DNA of 12,206 bases from contig JAFOJB010000589.1 in the NCBI GenBank assembly GCA_017420455.1, forward strand, positions 1-12,206, read 5' to 3'. Below the pieces are notes generated by a model that did not search any database, was not told the DNA's origin, and saw only the letters and a program-made list of their open reading frames with translations. Below, one piece after another: positions 1 through 7,595 of this stretch. Source of the stretch: Blautia sp. GTDB taxonomy: Bacteria > Bacillota > Clostridia > Lachnospirales > Lachnospiraceae. Made by a program: the position numbers and the translations under genes. How positions within the stretch are numbered: position 1 is the first letter of the stretch; every line of letters begins with the position of its first letter.

Positions 1-1
1 A

Positions 2-1372
2 CTTTTTGACGACTACCATGCTTCCCGGGTTCTTCCGGGCTTTCAGCCGGACAGCAAGCTGAAAATGCTGATGCAGCTTGCTGACCAGGCGGAGATCGTC
101 GTGGCCATCAGTGCCGAGGATATCGATAAAAACAAAGTACGGGGGGATCTGGGCATCACCTACGATATGGATGTTCTCCGTCTCATCCAGGAATTCCGGG
201 ACAGGGGTCTTTACGTCGGCAGCGTCTGTATTACCCAGTATTCCGGCCAGGAAGGCGCCAACACTTTCAGAAAATACCTGGAAAAGCAGGGGATCCGGGT
301 CTACCTGCATTATGTCATTCCCGGATATCCCAGCAATACTGCACTGATCGTGAGCGATGAAGGCTACGGACGGAATGAATATATCGAAACCTCCCGTCCT
401 CTGGTCGTGGTCACAGCCCCGGGTCCGGGAAGCGGAAAGATGGCCACATGCCTTTCTCAGCTGTATCATGAATACAAACGGGGCATTTCTGCCGGATATG
501 CGAAATTCGAGACCTTTCCCATCTGGAATATTCCGTTAAAGCATCCGGTAAACCTGGCCTATGAAGCCGCTACCGCGGACCTGAACGATGTCAATATGAT
601 CGACCCCTTCCATCTGGAAGCCTATGGCGAAACAACGGTCAATTACAATCGTGATGTGGAAATCTTCCCGGTGCTTCAGGCCATTTTTGAGCGGATCATC
701 GGGGAATCTCCCTACAAATCGCCTACGGATATGGGGGTGAATATGGCCGGCAGCTGTATCATCGACGACGAGGTCTGCCGGGAAGCCTCCCGTCAGGAGA
801 TCATCCGCAGGTATTACAAGAGCATGGAGGCGCTTGCCCGCGGATCAGGCAAGGAGGATGAAGCCTACAAGATAGAGCTTCTCCTGAAACAGGCCCAGAC
901 CACAGTCAATGACAGGAAGGTGGTTCCCGCCGCCCTGGCTCTGGAGCAGGAAACCGGCGCGCCTGCTGCCGCCATGGAGCTGCCGGACGGCAGGATCGTT
1001 GTGGGAAAAACCACAGATCTGCTTGGACCTTCCTCTGCTCTGCTTCTGAATGTGCTGAAAGAACTGGCAGGAGTCCGCCACGAGATCCATATCATTTCCC
1101 CGGACGCTCTCCGGCCGATCCAGACCCTGAAAACCCGGTATCTTGGAAGCAAGAACCCCAGGCTTCACACGGACGAAACTCTGATCGCCCTGTCTATCAG
1201 CGCAGCGGAAATGGAGGAGGCAAGGCTGTCCCTGGAACAGATTCCGAATCTTAAGGGCTGTCAGGCTCACACCTCGGTTCTCATCGCGGATGTGGATATC
1301 CAGGAATTCCGCCGTCTCGGCATTGATATCACCTGTGAGCCGAAATTCGAGAAGAAACGTCTGTATAAATAA
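2..1372 (+). CDS. DUF1846 family protein, 5' end cut by the window edge
   Basis: The reading frame is open from base 2, and the residues before the first in-window ATG (LFDDYHASRVLPGF at 2-43) are typical of the family, so the ATG at 65 is internal and the true start lies upstream. About 456 residues are visible; from memory the family is about 500, so roughly 40 residues are missing. Recognisable family features are a glycine-rich stretch APGPGSGK (about 415-438), NMAGSCI with DDEV in the middle, and a C-terminal GCQAHTSV with a CEPKFE ending. The glycine-rich stretch resembles a nucleotide-binding loop but does not match the Walker A spacing, so I do not call ATP binding. The biochemical role is unknown to me; it looks cytosolic, with no signal peptide or membrane segment in the visible part. 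It converges on galE and is followed by a strong terminator. Confidence 0.85.
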   Translation, partial: LFDDYHASRVLPGFQPDSKLKMLMQLADQAEIVVAISAEDIDKNKVRGDLGITYDMDVLRLIQEFRDRGLYVGSVCITQYSGQEGANTFRKYLEKQGIRVYLHYVIPGYPSNTALIVSDEGYGRNEYIETSRPLVVVTAPGPGSGKMATCLSQLYHEYKRGISAGYAKFETFPIWNIPLKHPVNLAYEAATADLNDVNMIDPFHLEAYGETTVNYNRDVEIFPVLQAIFERIIGESPYKSPTDMGVNMAGSCIIDDEVCREASRQEIIRRYYKSMEALARGSGKEDEAYKIELLLKQAQTTVNDRKVVPAALALEQETGAPAAAMELPDGRIVVGKTTDLLGPSSALLLNVLKELAGVRHEIHIISPDALRPIQTLKTRYLGSKNPRLHTDETLIALSISAAEMEEARLSLEQIPNLKGCQAHTSVLIADVDIQEFRRLGIDITCEPKFEKKRLYK

Positions 1373-1391
1373 ACAGGCCATGATACATCGA

Positions 1392-1433
1392 AAAACCCGG
1401 GCAGCCGAAGTCACAGACGGCTGTCCGGGTTTT
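1392..1433. terminator. Bidirectional intrinsic terminator between DUF1846 gene and galE
   Basis: A 16-nt left arm (1392-1407, starting AAAACCCGGG) pairs with 1418-1433 (ending CCGGGTTTT) around a 10-nt loop. One G-T wobble is needed on the plus strand. The GC-rich stem is flanked by A and T runs on both sides, so it can act on both strands, as expected between convergent genes. It lies 20 nt after the DUF1846 stop and about 95 nt beyond the galE stop. The 1434-1527 interval holds nothing else I can support. Confidence 0.85.
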
Positions 1434-1527
1434 CTGATACCGCATTGCTTCTGTTCAGAAACCGTTACATTTAGGCACTGTTACTCTGCCTGGAAACCGT
1501 ACCATCTGCACAGCTCTTAAGGAGCTT

Positions 1528-2541
1528 TTACTCGTACCCATTGGGATTGTGAGACTGCCAGTTCCAGGAATCCCTGCACATTTCCAGAATATCATTCTCT
1601 GCCTCCCAGCCCAGCTCTGCCTTCGCTTTGGAAGCGTCGGCGTAGCAGACAGCGATATCGCCGGGACGGCGCGGGCCGATCACATAGGGGATTTTCACCC
1701 CTGTCGCCTTCTCGAAATTGCTGACGATATCCAGGACGCTGTAGCCCTTTCCTGTACCAAGATTGTAGATGGAAAGACCGGATCTGTCCTCGATCTTCTT
1801 CAGCGCCTTTACATGGCCTTTCGCAAGATCCACCACATGGATGTAATCCCTTATCCCGGTTCCGTCCGGGGTATCATAGTCATTTCCGAACACATTCAGT
1901 TCTTTTAATTTTCCTACAGCAACCTGGGTGATATAAGGCATCAGGTTGTTGGGAATTCCGTTGGGATTTTCTCCGATCGTCCCGCTCTTGTGGGCTCCGA
2001 TGGGGTTAAAATAGCGAAGAAGCACTACGTTCCATTCCGGATCTGCCTTCTGGATATCCGAAAGGATCTGCTCCAGCATGGATTTCGTCCACCCATAGGG
2101 GTTGGTGCACTGTCCCTTGGGGCATTCTTCCGTGATGGGGATGACCGCCGGGTCTCCGTATACCGTGGCAGAGGATGAGAAAATGATATTCTTCACATTG
2201 TGCTGCCGCATCACGTCGATGAGCGTCAGTGTTCCCGCAATATTGTTCTGATAATACTCCCAGGGCTTTCGGACGGATTCTCCTACAGCCTTCAGTCCCG
2301 CAAAATGAATGCAGGAATCCAGCTTTTCGGCATCGAAGATCCTGTTCAGAGCCTCTCTGTCCTGGATATCAGCTCTGTAAAACTTCACGGGTTTTCCCGT
2401 GATCGCCTCTACCCGCACAAGGCTTTTTTCACTGGAGTTGGAAAGATTATCCAGTACTACCACCTCATATCCCGCGTTCTGAAGCTCTACCACTGTGTGG
2501 CTCCCGATGTAGCCAGCCCCGCCTGTTACTAAAATCGCCAT
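1528..2541 (-). CDS. galE: UDP-glucose 4-epimerase
   Basis: Interconverts UDP-galactose and UDP-glucose using bound NAD+ (Leloir pathway and supply of UDP-sugars), in the cytoplasm. With the start at 2541 the protein has 337 residues, matching the usual length of about 338. The N-terminal Rossmann motif GGAGYIG (7-13), the catalytic serine in SSSATVYG (122-129) and the YxxxK pair (Tyr149, Lys153, in YGWTK) are all present. An in-frame ATG at 2577 would add 12 residues, but only the ATG at 2541 has a good Shine-Dalgarno (AAGGAGG, 9 nt spacing) and starts directly at the NAD-binding strand. It is the last gene of the minus-strand cluster, 111 nt downstream of a sugar nucleotidyltransferase that could work on the same UDP-sugar pool. 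It may be partly independently controlled, since that gap holds a stem-loop. Confidence 0.96.
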   Translation of the reverse strand: MAILVTGGAGYIGSHTVVELQNAGYEVVVLDNLSNSSEKSLVRVEAITGKPVKFYRADIQDREALNRIFDAEKLDSCIHFAGLKAVGESVRKPWEYYQNNIAGTLTLIDVMRQHNVKNIIFSSSATVYGDPAVIPITEECPKGQCTNPYGWTKSMLEQILSDIQKADPEWNVVLLRYFNPIGAHKSGTIGENPNGIPNNLMPYITQVAVGKLKELNVFGNDYDTPDGTGIRDYIHVVDLAKGHVKALKKIEDRSGLSIYNLGTGKGYSVLDIVSNFEKATGVKIPYVIGPRRPGDIAVCYADASKAKAELGWEAENDILEMCRDSWNWQSHNPNGYE

Positions 2542-2550
2542 ATTCCTCGT

Positions 2551-2557
2551 CCTCCTT
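2551..2557 (-). promoter_or_regulatory. Ribosome binding site that fixes the galE start
   Basis: On the minus strand this reads AAGGAGG, 9 nt before the ATG at 2541. It lies inside the longer reading frame that begins at 2577, which argues against that upstream start. Confidence 0.8.
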
Positions 2558-2587
2558 GTACATGAGTCTATGAGCAAAGAATCGTTT

Positions 2588-2624
2588 GCTGCAGTTCACG
2601 GCCTCACCGTCCGGGAACTGCAGC
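2588..2624 (-). other. Stem-loop in the galE leader
   Basis: A perfect 10-bp stem (2588-2597 with 2615-2624, GCTGCAGTTC and its complement) encloses a second 4-bp hairpin (ACGG 2598-2601 with CCGT 2607-2610, loop CCTCA). It lies in the 111-nt gap between the nucleotidyltransferase stop and the galE start. No T-tract follows on the minus strand (the next bases are AAACGATTC), so it is not a standard intrinsic terminator. It could be an mRNA stability or processing element, an attenuator needing a factor, or an operator. I see no convincing promoter in the same gap. Confidence 0.55.
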
Positions 2625-2652
2625 TATTATTCCGCGTATGATGCGTTCCGGA

Positions 2653-3585
2653 TTATTCCCACAGCTTCTCAGGATAAAGCCCCTGGGCCTTCAGCTTTTT
2701 GATCGCCTCCACCACCATGGGTTTATCCTCCGGATATGTTACACCATACCACTTATCCAGGGATTTTTCTACCCGTACCGTCGCTTTTCCCTCCGAAAGC
2801 AGCTCATCTACGACAAAAGGAAGGAAAAACTCGCATTTCTGCGGATTTGTCTTCAGATTCTTTTCAAGGAAAGCCGGGAAACGGTCAGACAGCTCCTTCA
2901 GGAGCGAGACGGAAAAGCCCCACATGTTCATGGACACAACGGAATCCATGGGAAGCTCTACCCAGGTCTCCATGTTGTCCTCTGTATAGGCGGCCCCTTC
3001 TCCTCTGTGTTCTATGTGGGTTCTCTCATGAATGGAGCACAGCATCTGATCCTCATCGATCGTACAGATTCCACGGGAGACATATCCATTCTCTGTCAGC
3101 GTGTTTTTCAGCAGATAACCTACCATCATATAGCGGTATTTCCCATCGTCCTCATGAGTGGTCAGGAAATCATAGGCCATCCGGAAAGCGCTTGCTCCAT
3201 AGTAATCGTCCGCGTTGATCACCACGAAGGGACCATCGACCACATCGATGCAGCTGAGGACGGCATGTCCTGTGCCCCAGGGCTTCACACGGCCCTCAGG
3301 TACCTCCACGCCCTCCGGCAGGTTATGAAGATCCTGGAAAACATATACGACCTCCAGATACGCAGAAAGTCTGTCGCCGATGGCTTTCCGGAAATCCTCT
3401 TCGTTTTCCTTCTTGATAATAAAGATCACCTTTTTAAAACCTGCCCGCACCGCGTCATAGATGGAAAAATCCATGATGATATGTCCATAGGGATCTACGG
3501 GGTCAATCTGCTTTAATCCGCCGTACCTGCTGCCCATTCCCGCAGCCATTACGATCAGAACAGGTTCTTTTTTATTGTCGCTCAT
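2653..3585 (-). CDS. Sugar-phosphate nucleotidyltransferase (NTP_transferase family)
   Basis: A 310-residue cytosolic protein expected to join a nucleoside triphosphate and a sugar 1-phosphate, giving an NDP-sugar and pyrophosphate. The signature AAGMGSRYGGLKQ (14-26) is the nucleotide-binding loop with its Arg and Lys. KPWGTGHA (101-108) fits the base/sugar contact strand, and NADDYYG (124-130) supplies the metal-binding aspartate. The start at 3585 is chosen because it has a nearby GAGAGGG and begins just before the core fold; in-frame ATGs at 3600 and 3648 are less likely, and the one at 3648 would overlap the greA-like gene. It begins 19 nt after that gene. The exact substrate cannot be read from sequence. 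Glucose 1-phosphate with UTP is plausible given galE downstream, but the family also contains other specificities. Confidence 0.85.
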   Translation of the reverse strand: MSDNKKEPVLIVMAAGMGSRYGGLKQIDPVDPYGHIIMDFSIYDAVRAGFKKVIFIIKKENEEDFRKAIGDRLSAYLEVVYVFQDLHNLPEGVEVPEGRVKPWGTGHAVLSCIDVVDGPFVVINADDYYGASAFRMAYDFLTTHEDDGKYRYMMVGYLLKNTLTENGYVSRGICTIDEDQMLCSIHERTHIEHRGEGAAYTEDNMETWVELPMDSVVSMNMWGFSVSLLKELSDRFPAFLEKNLKTNPQKCEFFLPFVVDELLSEGKATVRVEKSLDKWYGVTYPEDKPMVVEAIKKLKAQGLYPEKLWE

Positions 3586-3604
3586 AATTTTCCCTCTCAT
3601 CTCA

Positions 3605-4105
3605 TCAGAAATTACGGATGCTCTCTTCCTCCGATCCGGTCTTCTCAATGGAACGGATCTCCAGGAAATAACTGTAATCCGGGTTCACCTTCACCTCCAC
3701 CCTGTCGCCTACCTTGTGATGGAGCAAGGCCTTTCCAAGCGGAGAATCCGTGCTGATACGGTTTTCCATGGTATCGCTGCGGATGGATGTGACGATCTTG
3801 TAGGTTTCTTCCTCGTCGTCCTCCTCGATATAGACTTTCACCAGATCGTTCATGCCCACCTCATCCCGGGCGGAGGTATCAGAGACGATAATCGCGTTCT
3901 TCAGCATATTCTCCAGATACCGGATCCGGCTTTCATTCTGGTTTTTAAAACGTTTTGCGGCGTAGTATTCAAAATTCTCGCTCAGATCTCCCTGGGCTCT
4001 CGCCTCCTTCAGCGCATCCAGCGCTTCCGGCCGGACTTCAAGAATCCGGTGGTTAATCTCCTGCCTGATTTTTTCTACGTCGCCCTGTGTCAGTTTTTCT
4101 CTCAT
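3605..4105 (-). CDS. greA: GreA/GreB-type transcription elongation factor
   Basis: A 166-residue protein of typical Gre length (about 158-170). Gre factors insert an N-terminal coiled coil into the secondary channel of RNA polymerase and stimulate cleavage of backtracked RNA. The coiled-coil tip motif ARAQGDLSEN (35-44) keeps the two acidic residues, Asp40 and Glu43, that hold the catalytic metal, and EYYAAK follows. The C-terminal FKBP-like domain shows the family pattern STDSPLGKALL and then VGDRVEV. The start at 4105 has AGGGAG 9 nt upstream. The gene lies 21 nt downstream of the GTPase-NYN gene and 19 nt upstream of the nucleotidyltransferase start, so it is probably co-transcribed with both. 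It may be the housekeeping GreA or a second paralogue; the window cannot decide, so the symbol denotes the family. Confidence 0.88.
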   Translation of the reverse strand: MREKLTQGDVEKIRQEINHRILEVRPEALDALKEARAQGDLSENFEYYAAKRFKNQNESRIRYLENMLKNAIIVSDTSARDEVGMNDLVKVYIEEDDEEETYKIVTSIRSDTMENRISTDSPLGKALLHHKVGDRVEVKVNPDYSYFLEIRSIEKTGSEEESIRNF

Positions 4106-4126
4106 GTTTCATAACTCCCTGGCTTC

Positions 4127-6871
4127 TCAGTTCTTTTCCCGAAGCTGCTTCAGGTATTCCTGCACATCTTCTTTCATATGTTCCGAGAGGAAAGCTTTTG
4201 TGCCCCTCTGTCCTTCCTGGATACGGTCCTTCACTTCTGCGGACGCCAGTTCGACCTCCTCCTTCAGTCCTCTGGCAGAAAGCCGTCTGGCGCCCTGTCC
4301 GAGGATGATGATCTGCTCCAGAGCATCGGAGGTAGCCACGGTAACGACATTGTCCTTTCCCAGCTGATGGGCTGTCTTTTCAATGTACTGATCGGCTGTC
4401 TCCGCTTCCTTTGTATAAACAATGTAAATATTATGATAAGTGAGAACCTCCTCCCGATGTCCCTCCACCTTATAGGCGTCGAACACCAGGATCAGCGTCA
4501 TTCCTCTGCTTCCCTGATAATCGCTGAGGATGTCCATCAGCTTTCCCTGGGCGGCGCGGATATCCTTTTTCGACAGCTCCCGCAGCTCTTCCCAGGCAAA
4601 TATAATGTTGTAGCCATCTACCAGAAGATACTCTTTCTGCGGCTTTTTCTTTCTGGAGGGCTTCCATTCCTCATATGCGACAGACCGGAATACCCTTTTC
4701 TGCTCCTGAGGAAGCTGTCTCTTCACCGGCCCGAAGGTCCGCTCAAAGATCTTCAGAAGCTCCTCCTCGTCCGCGTAAGAAGGCTCTGTCCCCCTTCCCG
4801 GACGGAAATTCCCGCCGGGCGGAGAACTGTCTGCTCCATAGAAGGGACCATTCTCACTGTCCGTTTCCTCGCCCTGCTTTCTGCCGGCCATCCCTTCCAG
4901 GTGCATATACTCCTCCACCTGGTACCAGGGTACGATAAACCCGGCGCCATGGGCACAGAATACAGAGCCTGTCGGATTGTCCAGGTCGGCCTCCGGATCG
5001 TAGCCGATCCCCCGGACAACTTCTTCCTGCTCCGCGCAGGGCTGATAGCCTGCCAGAGAACAGAAGAGCCTTCCCATTCCCCTGGTATATGCCGTGAAGC
5101 TGGTCTGGTAGCCCCTCATCTTCGACACGGGAGCCGTCCCCTTTAAGGTGCAGATATCCCCCTGCTGCTCCGGAGGCTGAAAGCTTCCCTGCATCTTCTG
5201 GATATCGGTCATGGCCCGCCCCAGGGCATCGGCAGGAAGCTCCATGGTAAATTCGTAATAAGGCTCCAGAAGGATATTTCTGGCCTTCATCAGGCCCTGC
5301 CGCAGCGCCCTGTAGGTAGCCTGGCGGAAATCCCCGCCCTCTGTATGCTTGATATGCGCCCTGCCGGTCAGCAGCGTGATCTGAAGATCCGTCACCGGAG
5401 CTCCGGTCAGAACCCCTTTGTGCTCCTTTTCCAGCAGATGGGTGAAGATCAGTCTCTGCCAGTTTCTGTCCAGGATATCCTCGGAGCAGGCCGTAAACAG
5501 CTGAATGCCTGTACCCCGCTCCCCGGGCTCCAGCAGCAGATGCACCTCCGCATAGTGCCGCAGAGGTTCAAAATGTCCGACTCCTTCTACCGGCGACGCG
5601 ATGGTCTCTTTATAGACCACCTGCCCCTCTCCGAAATCCACTGCAACATGAAAACGGTCCCAGACCAGGCGCTTCAGCACCTCGATCTGCACCTCCCCCA
5701 TCAGCATGGCATGGATTTCCCCGGTGCCGCTCTCCCATTCGATGTGAAGAGCCGGATCCTCCTCCTGAAGCTCCGACAGCTTTCGAAGCATCACATGAGG
5801 ATCTGTCCCGGCAGGAAGGATGATCCGGTAATTCAGCACCGGCTCCAGCACGGGAAGCTCCCCATCCGGCTCTGTTCCAAGCCCCTGTCCGGGGAAGGTT
5901 CCCGAAAGACCCGTCACAGCACATACCATTCCCGGCAGAACCTCCTGCACAGCCTCATATTTCGACCCGGAATAGATCCGGATCTGGTCTGTTTTCTCTT
6001 CCAGGACCAGTTCCTCTGTTTCAGAGGAACCGTCTGCCCCGTTTCCCGGTGCCTTCCGGTACTGCAGGGACATTTTTACCGAAAGCTTCCCCCCGGTAAC
6101 CTTCATATAGGTGAGCCGGTTTCCCTTCTCGTCCCGGGCAATCTTAAATACTCTGGCACCGAACTCCTCCTGCCAGGCAGAAGGCGCCGCATATGTCTCC
6201 AGCCCCTTCAGAAACTCCTCCACCCCGAAGGGCTTCAGGGCGGAGCCGAAAAAGCAGGGAAAGAGGCGTCTTTCCCGGATATAACGCTGAATATCCGAAA
6301 GAGGTATTTCTCCTTCCTCCGTATACTTCTCCAGAAGCTCCTCGGAAACCATGGCGAGCTCCTCCTGGAATTCCTCCTGGTCCCTTGCGGGATCAAAATC
6401 CAGGCAGCCGGCAGACAGACGCCCTGTAATATCCGCCAGAAGCTTTTCCCTGTCTGTGCCGTTCTGATCCATCTTGTTGATAAAGAGAAAAACCGGCACC
6501 TGATATTTATCCAGAAGGCGCCAGAGCGTCAGGGTATGTCCCTGCACTCCATCCGCACCGCTGATCACCAGAATGGCATAGTCCAGCACCTGGAGCGTCC
6601 TTTCCATCTCGGCTGAAAAATCCGCATGGCCAGGAGTGTCCAGAAGCGAAACGCATGTATCGCCGATTTCCAGCATGGCCTGCTTGGAAAAGATGGTAAT
6701 CCCTCTCTCCTTTTCCAGCTGATAGGTATCCAGGAAAGCATCCCCGTGGTCTACCCTCCCGGCTTTTTTTATTTTTCCGCAGATATACAGCATACTCTCG
6801 GAAAGAGTCGTCTTTCCGGCATCCACATGAGCCAGTATGCCGATCACCAGATTTTTCTTTCTGTTTTCCAT
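4127..6871 (-). CDS. Tet(M)/EF-G-like translational GTPase fused to a Rae1/YacP-like NYN ribonuclease domain
   Basis: A 914-residue two-part protein. Residues 1-about 660 have the layout of ribosomal protection proteins and EF-G. G1 is AHVDAGKT (14-21), switch motif ERGIT (55-59), G3 DTPGH with its catalytic histidine (78-82), G4 NKMD (132-135) and a GSAL G5 (209-212). Translation-factor domains II to V follow, including GHFEPLRHYAEV and LLEPYYEF in domain IV. A polar linker (about 660-745) rich in Gly, Pro, Ser and charged residues leads to residues 747-914, which match Rae1/YacP: LLVDGYN, LVFDAY, EAETADQ, VATSD and GQGARRLSAR, keeping the acidic residues of the NYN active site. Tet(M) itself is about 640 residues and has no nuclease domain. 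B. subtilis Rae1 is a separate protein that cleaves mRNA in the ribosomal A site. The start at 6871 is preferred by homology. An ATG at 6904 overlaps the end of the GNAT gene and would add 11 residues; neither has a strong ribosome binding site, suggesting translational coupling. Confidence 0.9.
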   Translation of the reverse strand: MENRKKNLVIGILAHVDAGKTTLSESMLYICGKIKKAGRVDHGDAFLDTYQLEKERGITIFSKQAMLEIGDTCVSLLDTPGHADFSAEMERTLQVLDYAILVISGADGVQGHTLTLWRLLDKYQVPVFLFINKMDQNGTDREKLLADITGRLSAGCLDFDPARDQEEFQEELAMVSEELLEKYTEEGEIPLSDIQRYIRERRLFPCFFGSALKPFGVEEFLKGLETYAAPSAWQEEFGARVFKIARDEKGNRLTYMKVTGGKLSVKMSLQYRKAPGNGADGSSETEELVLEEKTDQIRIYSGSKYEAVQEVLPGMVCAVTGLSGTFPGQGLGTEPDGELPVLEPVLNYRIILPAGTDPHVMLRKLSELQEEDPALHIEWESGTGEIHAMLMGEVQIEVLKRLVWDRFHVAVDFGEGQVVYKETIASPVEGVGHFEPLRHYAEVHLLLEPGERGTGIQLFTACSEDILDRNWQRLIFTHLLEKEHKGVLTGAPVTDLQITLLTGRAHIKHTEGGDFRQATYRALRQGLMKARNILLEPYYEFTMELPADALGRAMTDIQKMQGSFQPPEQQGDICTLKGTAPVSKMRGYQTSFTAYTRGMGRLFCSLAGYQPCAEQEEVVRGIGYDPEADLDNPTGSVFCAHGAGFIVPWYQVEEYMHLEGMAGRKQGEETDSENGPFYGADSSPPGGNFRPGRGTEPSYADEEELLKIFERTFGPVKRQLPQEQKRVFRSVAYEEWKPSRKKKPQKEYLLVDGYNIIFAWEELRELSKKDIRAAQGKLMDILSDYQGSRGMTLILVFDAYKVEGHREEVLTYHNIYIVYTKEAETADQYIEKTAHQLGKDNVVTVATSDALEQIIILGQGARRLSARGLKEEVELASAEVKDRIQEGQRGTKAFLSEHMKEDVQEYLKQLREKN

Positions 6872-6896
6872 AACCTGTTCTATAAAACGGACGCCC

Positions 6897-7469
6897 TTAC
6901 ACATACCCGGCGTCCGTATCTCTCATGCTCTCCTGCTGCGGGGTATTCTGCTCTGCATCCTCAAAGAGCTTCCGCACACATACATGGCGGAGGTATTCTC
7001 CATCTCCATAAATGGAGTCTGAGGTTGCCGCCACCTGATATCCGGCCTTCAGGGCGCTTTTCAGGCTGGACGCATTGTCCGGGTGTATGGTACAGAGGAG
7101 AAACCTTGTTCCGGCGGCGCGCTCGATCTCTTCCGCCCTCCTGAACAGCTTCTGCTGAATCCCCCGTCCCCGGTATGCCGCCTCCACCGCACAGGACTCT
7201 GTATGCATGCTGTTCCGGGGAGATGCTCCCTCCACAAACCTGGCGTACTTATCATCCTCTGCATCCGGTTTCAGCACACTCAGAAACCCCACAATCATGC
7301 CGTCCGAGAGATATACCAGAATATAGCCGCGCTCCTCCACGAGACTCTCCAGGTATTCCCTGGAATCCGTAATATACCATTCCTTATGTTCCATATTTTC
7401 ATAGGCCTCCGTCATGATCCGGCAGATTTCCGGAATATCCGAAAGCCCGGCATATCGTATCTGGTCCAT
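6897..7469 (-). CDS. GNAT family N-acetyltransferase
   Basis: A 190-residue protein expected to transfer an acetyl group from acetyl-CoA to an amine of an unknown substrate. The fold is visible as an N-terminal IRYAGLSDIPEI strand-helix, a central GFLSVL strand, and the acetyl-CoA motif ESCAVEAAYRGRGIQQKL (91-108) with its R-G-x-G pyrophosphate loop. HPDN then SALKAGY match the usual C-terminal GNAT segments. The start at 7469 has GGAGG five nt upstream and lies downstream of the promoter. The longer frame from 7532 would begin upstream of the -35 box and is rejected. As first gene of the minus-strand cluster, its stop lies 25 nt from the preferred start of the GTPase-NYN gene. The substrate could be a small molecule or a protein such as a ribosomal protein; nothing in the sequence decides. 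Confidence 0.88.
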   Translation of the reverse strand: MDQIRYAGLSDIPEICRIMTEAYENMEHKEWYITDSREYLESLVEERGYILVYLSDGMIVGFLSVLKPDAEDDKYARFVEGASPRNSMHTESCAVEAAYRGRGIQQKLFRRAEEIERAAGTRFLLCTIHPDNASSLKSALKAGYQVAATSDSIYGDGEYLRHVCVRKLFEDAEQNTPQQESMRDTDAGYV

Positions 7470-7474
7470 ACCTG

Positions 7475-7479
7475 CCTCC
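7475..7479 (-). promoter_or_regulatory. Ribosome binding site that fixes the GNAT start
   Basis: On the minus strand this reads GGAGG, 5 nt before the ATG at 7469. Together with the promoter just upstream it excludes the longer start at 7532. Confidence 0.75.
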
Positions 7480-7502
7480 AAGTATCTGATGGTCGTTTTT
7501 TT

Positions 7503-7531
7503 ATTGTACCATAGATAAAGATTTCTTTCCA
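7503..7531 (-). promoter_or_regulatory. Sigma-A-like promoter of the GNAT/GTPase-NYN/gre cluster
   Basis: On the minus strand a -35-like TGGAAA (7526-7531) is followed after 17 nt by TACAAT (7503-7508). The TGG in front of the -10 makes an extended -10 element. Transcription should start near 7496, leaving a leader of about 25 nt before the GNAT ATG at 7469. I see no other clear promoter within the cluster. Confidence 0.7.
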
Positions 7532-7583
7532 TACCAAAAATCCCCGCGATCCGATTCAGATACTATCCAAATCTTACCGCCCA

Positions 7584-7592
7584 TGATATAAT
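7584..7592 (+). promoter_or_regulatory. Extended -10 promoter of the LacI-sensor diguanylate cyclase gene
   Basis: TGATATAAT is a perfect TATAAT (7587-7592) with an extended TGn element. At 17-nt spacing the -35 region is poor (TATCCA, 7564-7569), so the promoter probably relies on the extended -10 or on an activator. Predicted start is near 7599, inside the inverted repeat 7596-7614, giving a leader of about 34 nt. The ribosome binding site is GGGAG at 7621-7625, before the ATG at 7633. Confidence 0.7.
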
Positions 7593-7595
7593 ATT

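Noticed and set aside
413..440. Walker A-like glycine-rich loop in the DUF1846 protein
   Set aside because: The spacing does not fit GxxxxGK[ST] and the last residue is Met, so ATP binding is not supported from the sequence alone.
845..1414. Minus-strand open frame opposite the DUF1846 gene
   Set aside because: It is antisense to conserved family sequence and crosses the bidirectional terminator stem.
1512..1526. Short inverted repeat AGCTC/GAGCT just beyond the galE stop
   Set aside because: The stem is only 5 bp and no T-run follows on the minus strand; the strong hairpin at 1392-1433 explains termination better.
2638..3516. Plus-strand open frame of 292 codons opposite the nucleotidyltransferase
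   Set aside because: It is a shadow of a gene with clear family signatures; no domain is recognisable.
5345..6616. Long plus-strand open frame opposite the GTPase-NYN gene
   Set aside because: It is antisense to a well-supported gene with intact motifs, its translation is low in recognisable motifs and has shadow-like composition, and it has no convincing ribosome binding site.
4127..6871. Annotation as a tetracycline resistance determinant
   Set aside because: The GTPase part resembles Tet(M), but the domain IV loop differs, a nuclease domain is attached, and the setting is a chromosomal housekeeping-like cluster with no mobile element; resistance cannot be claimed.
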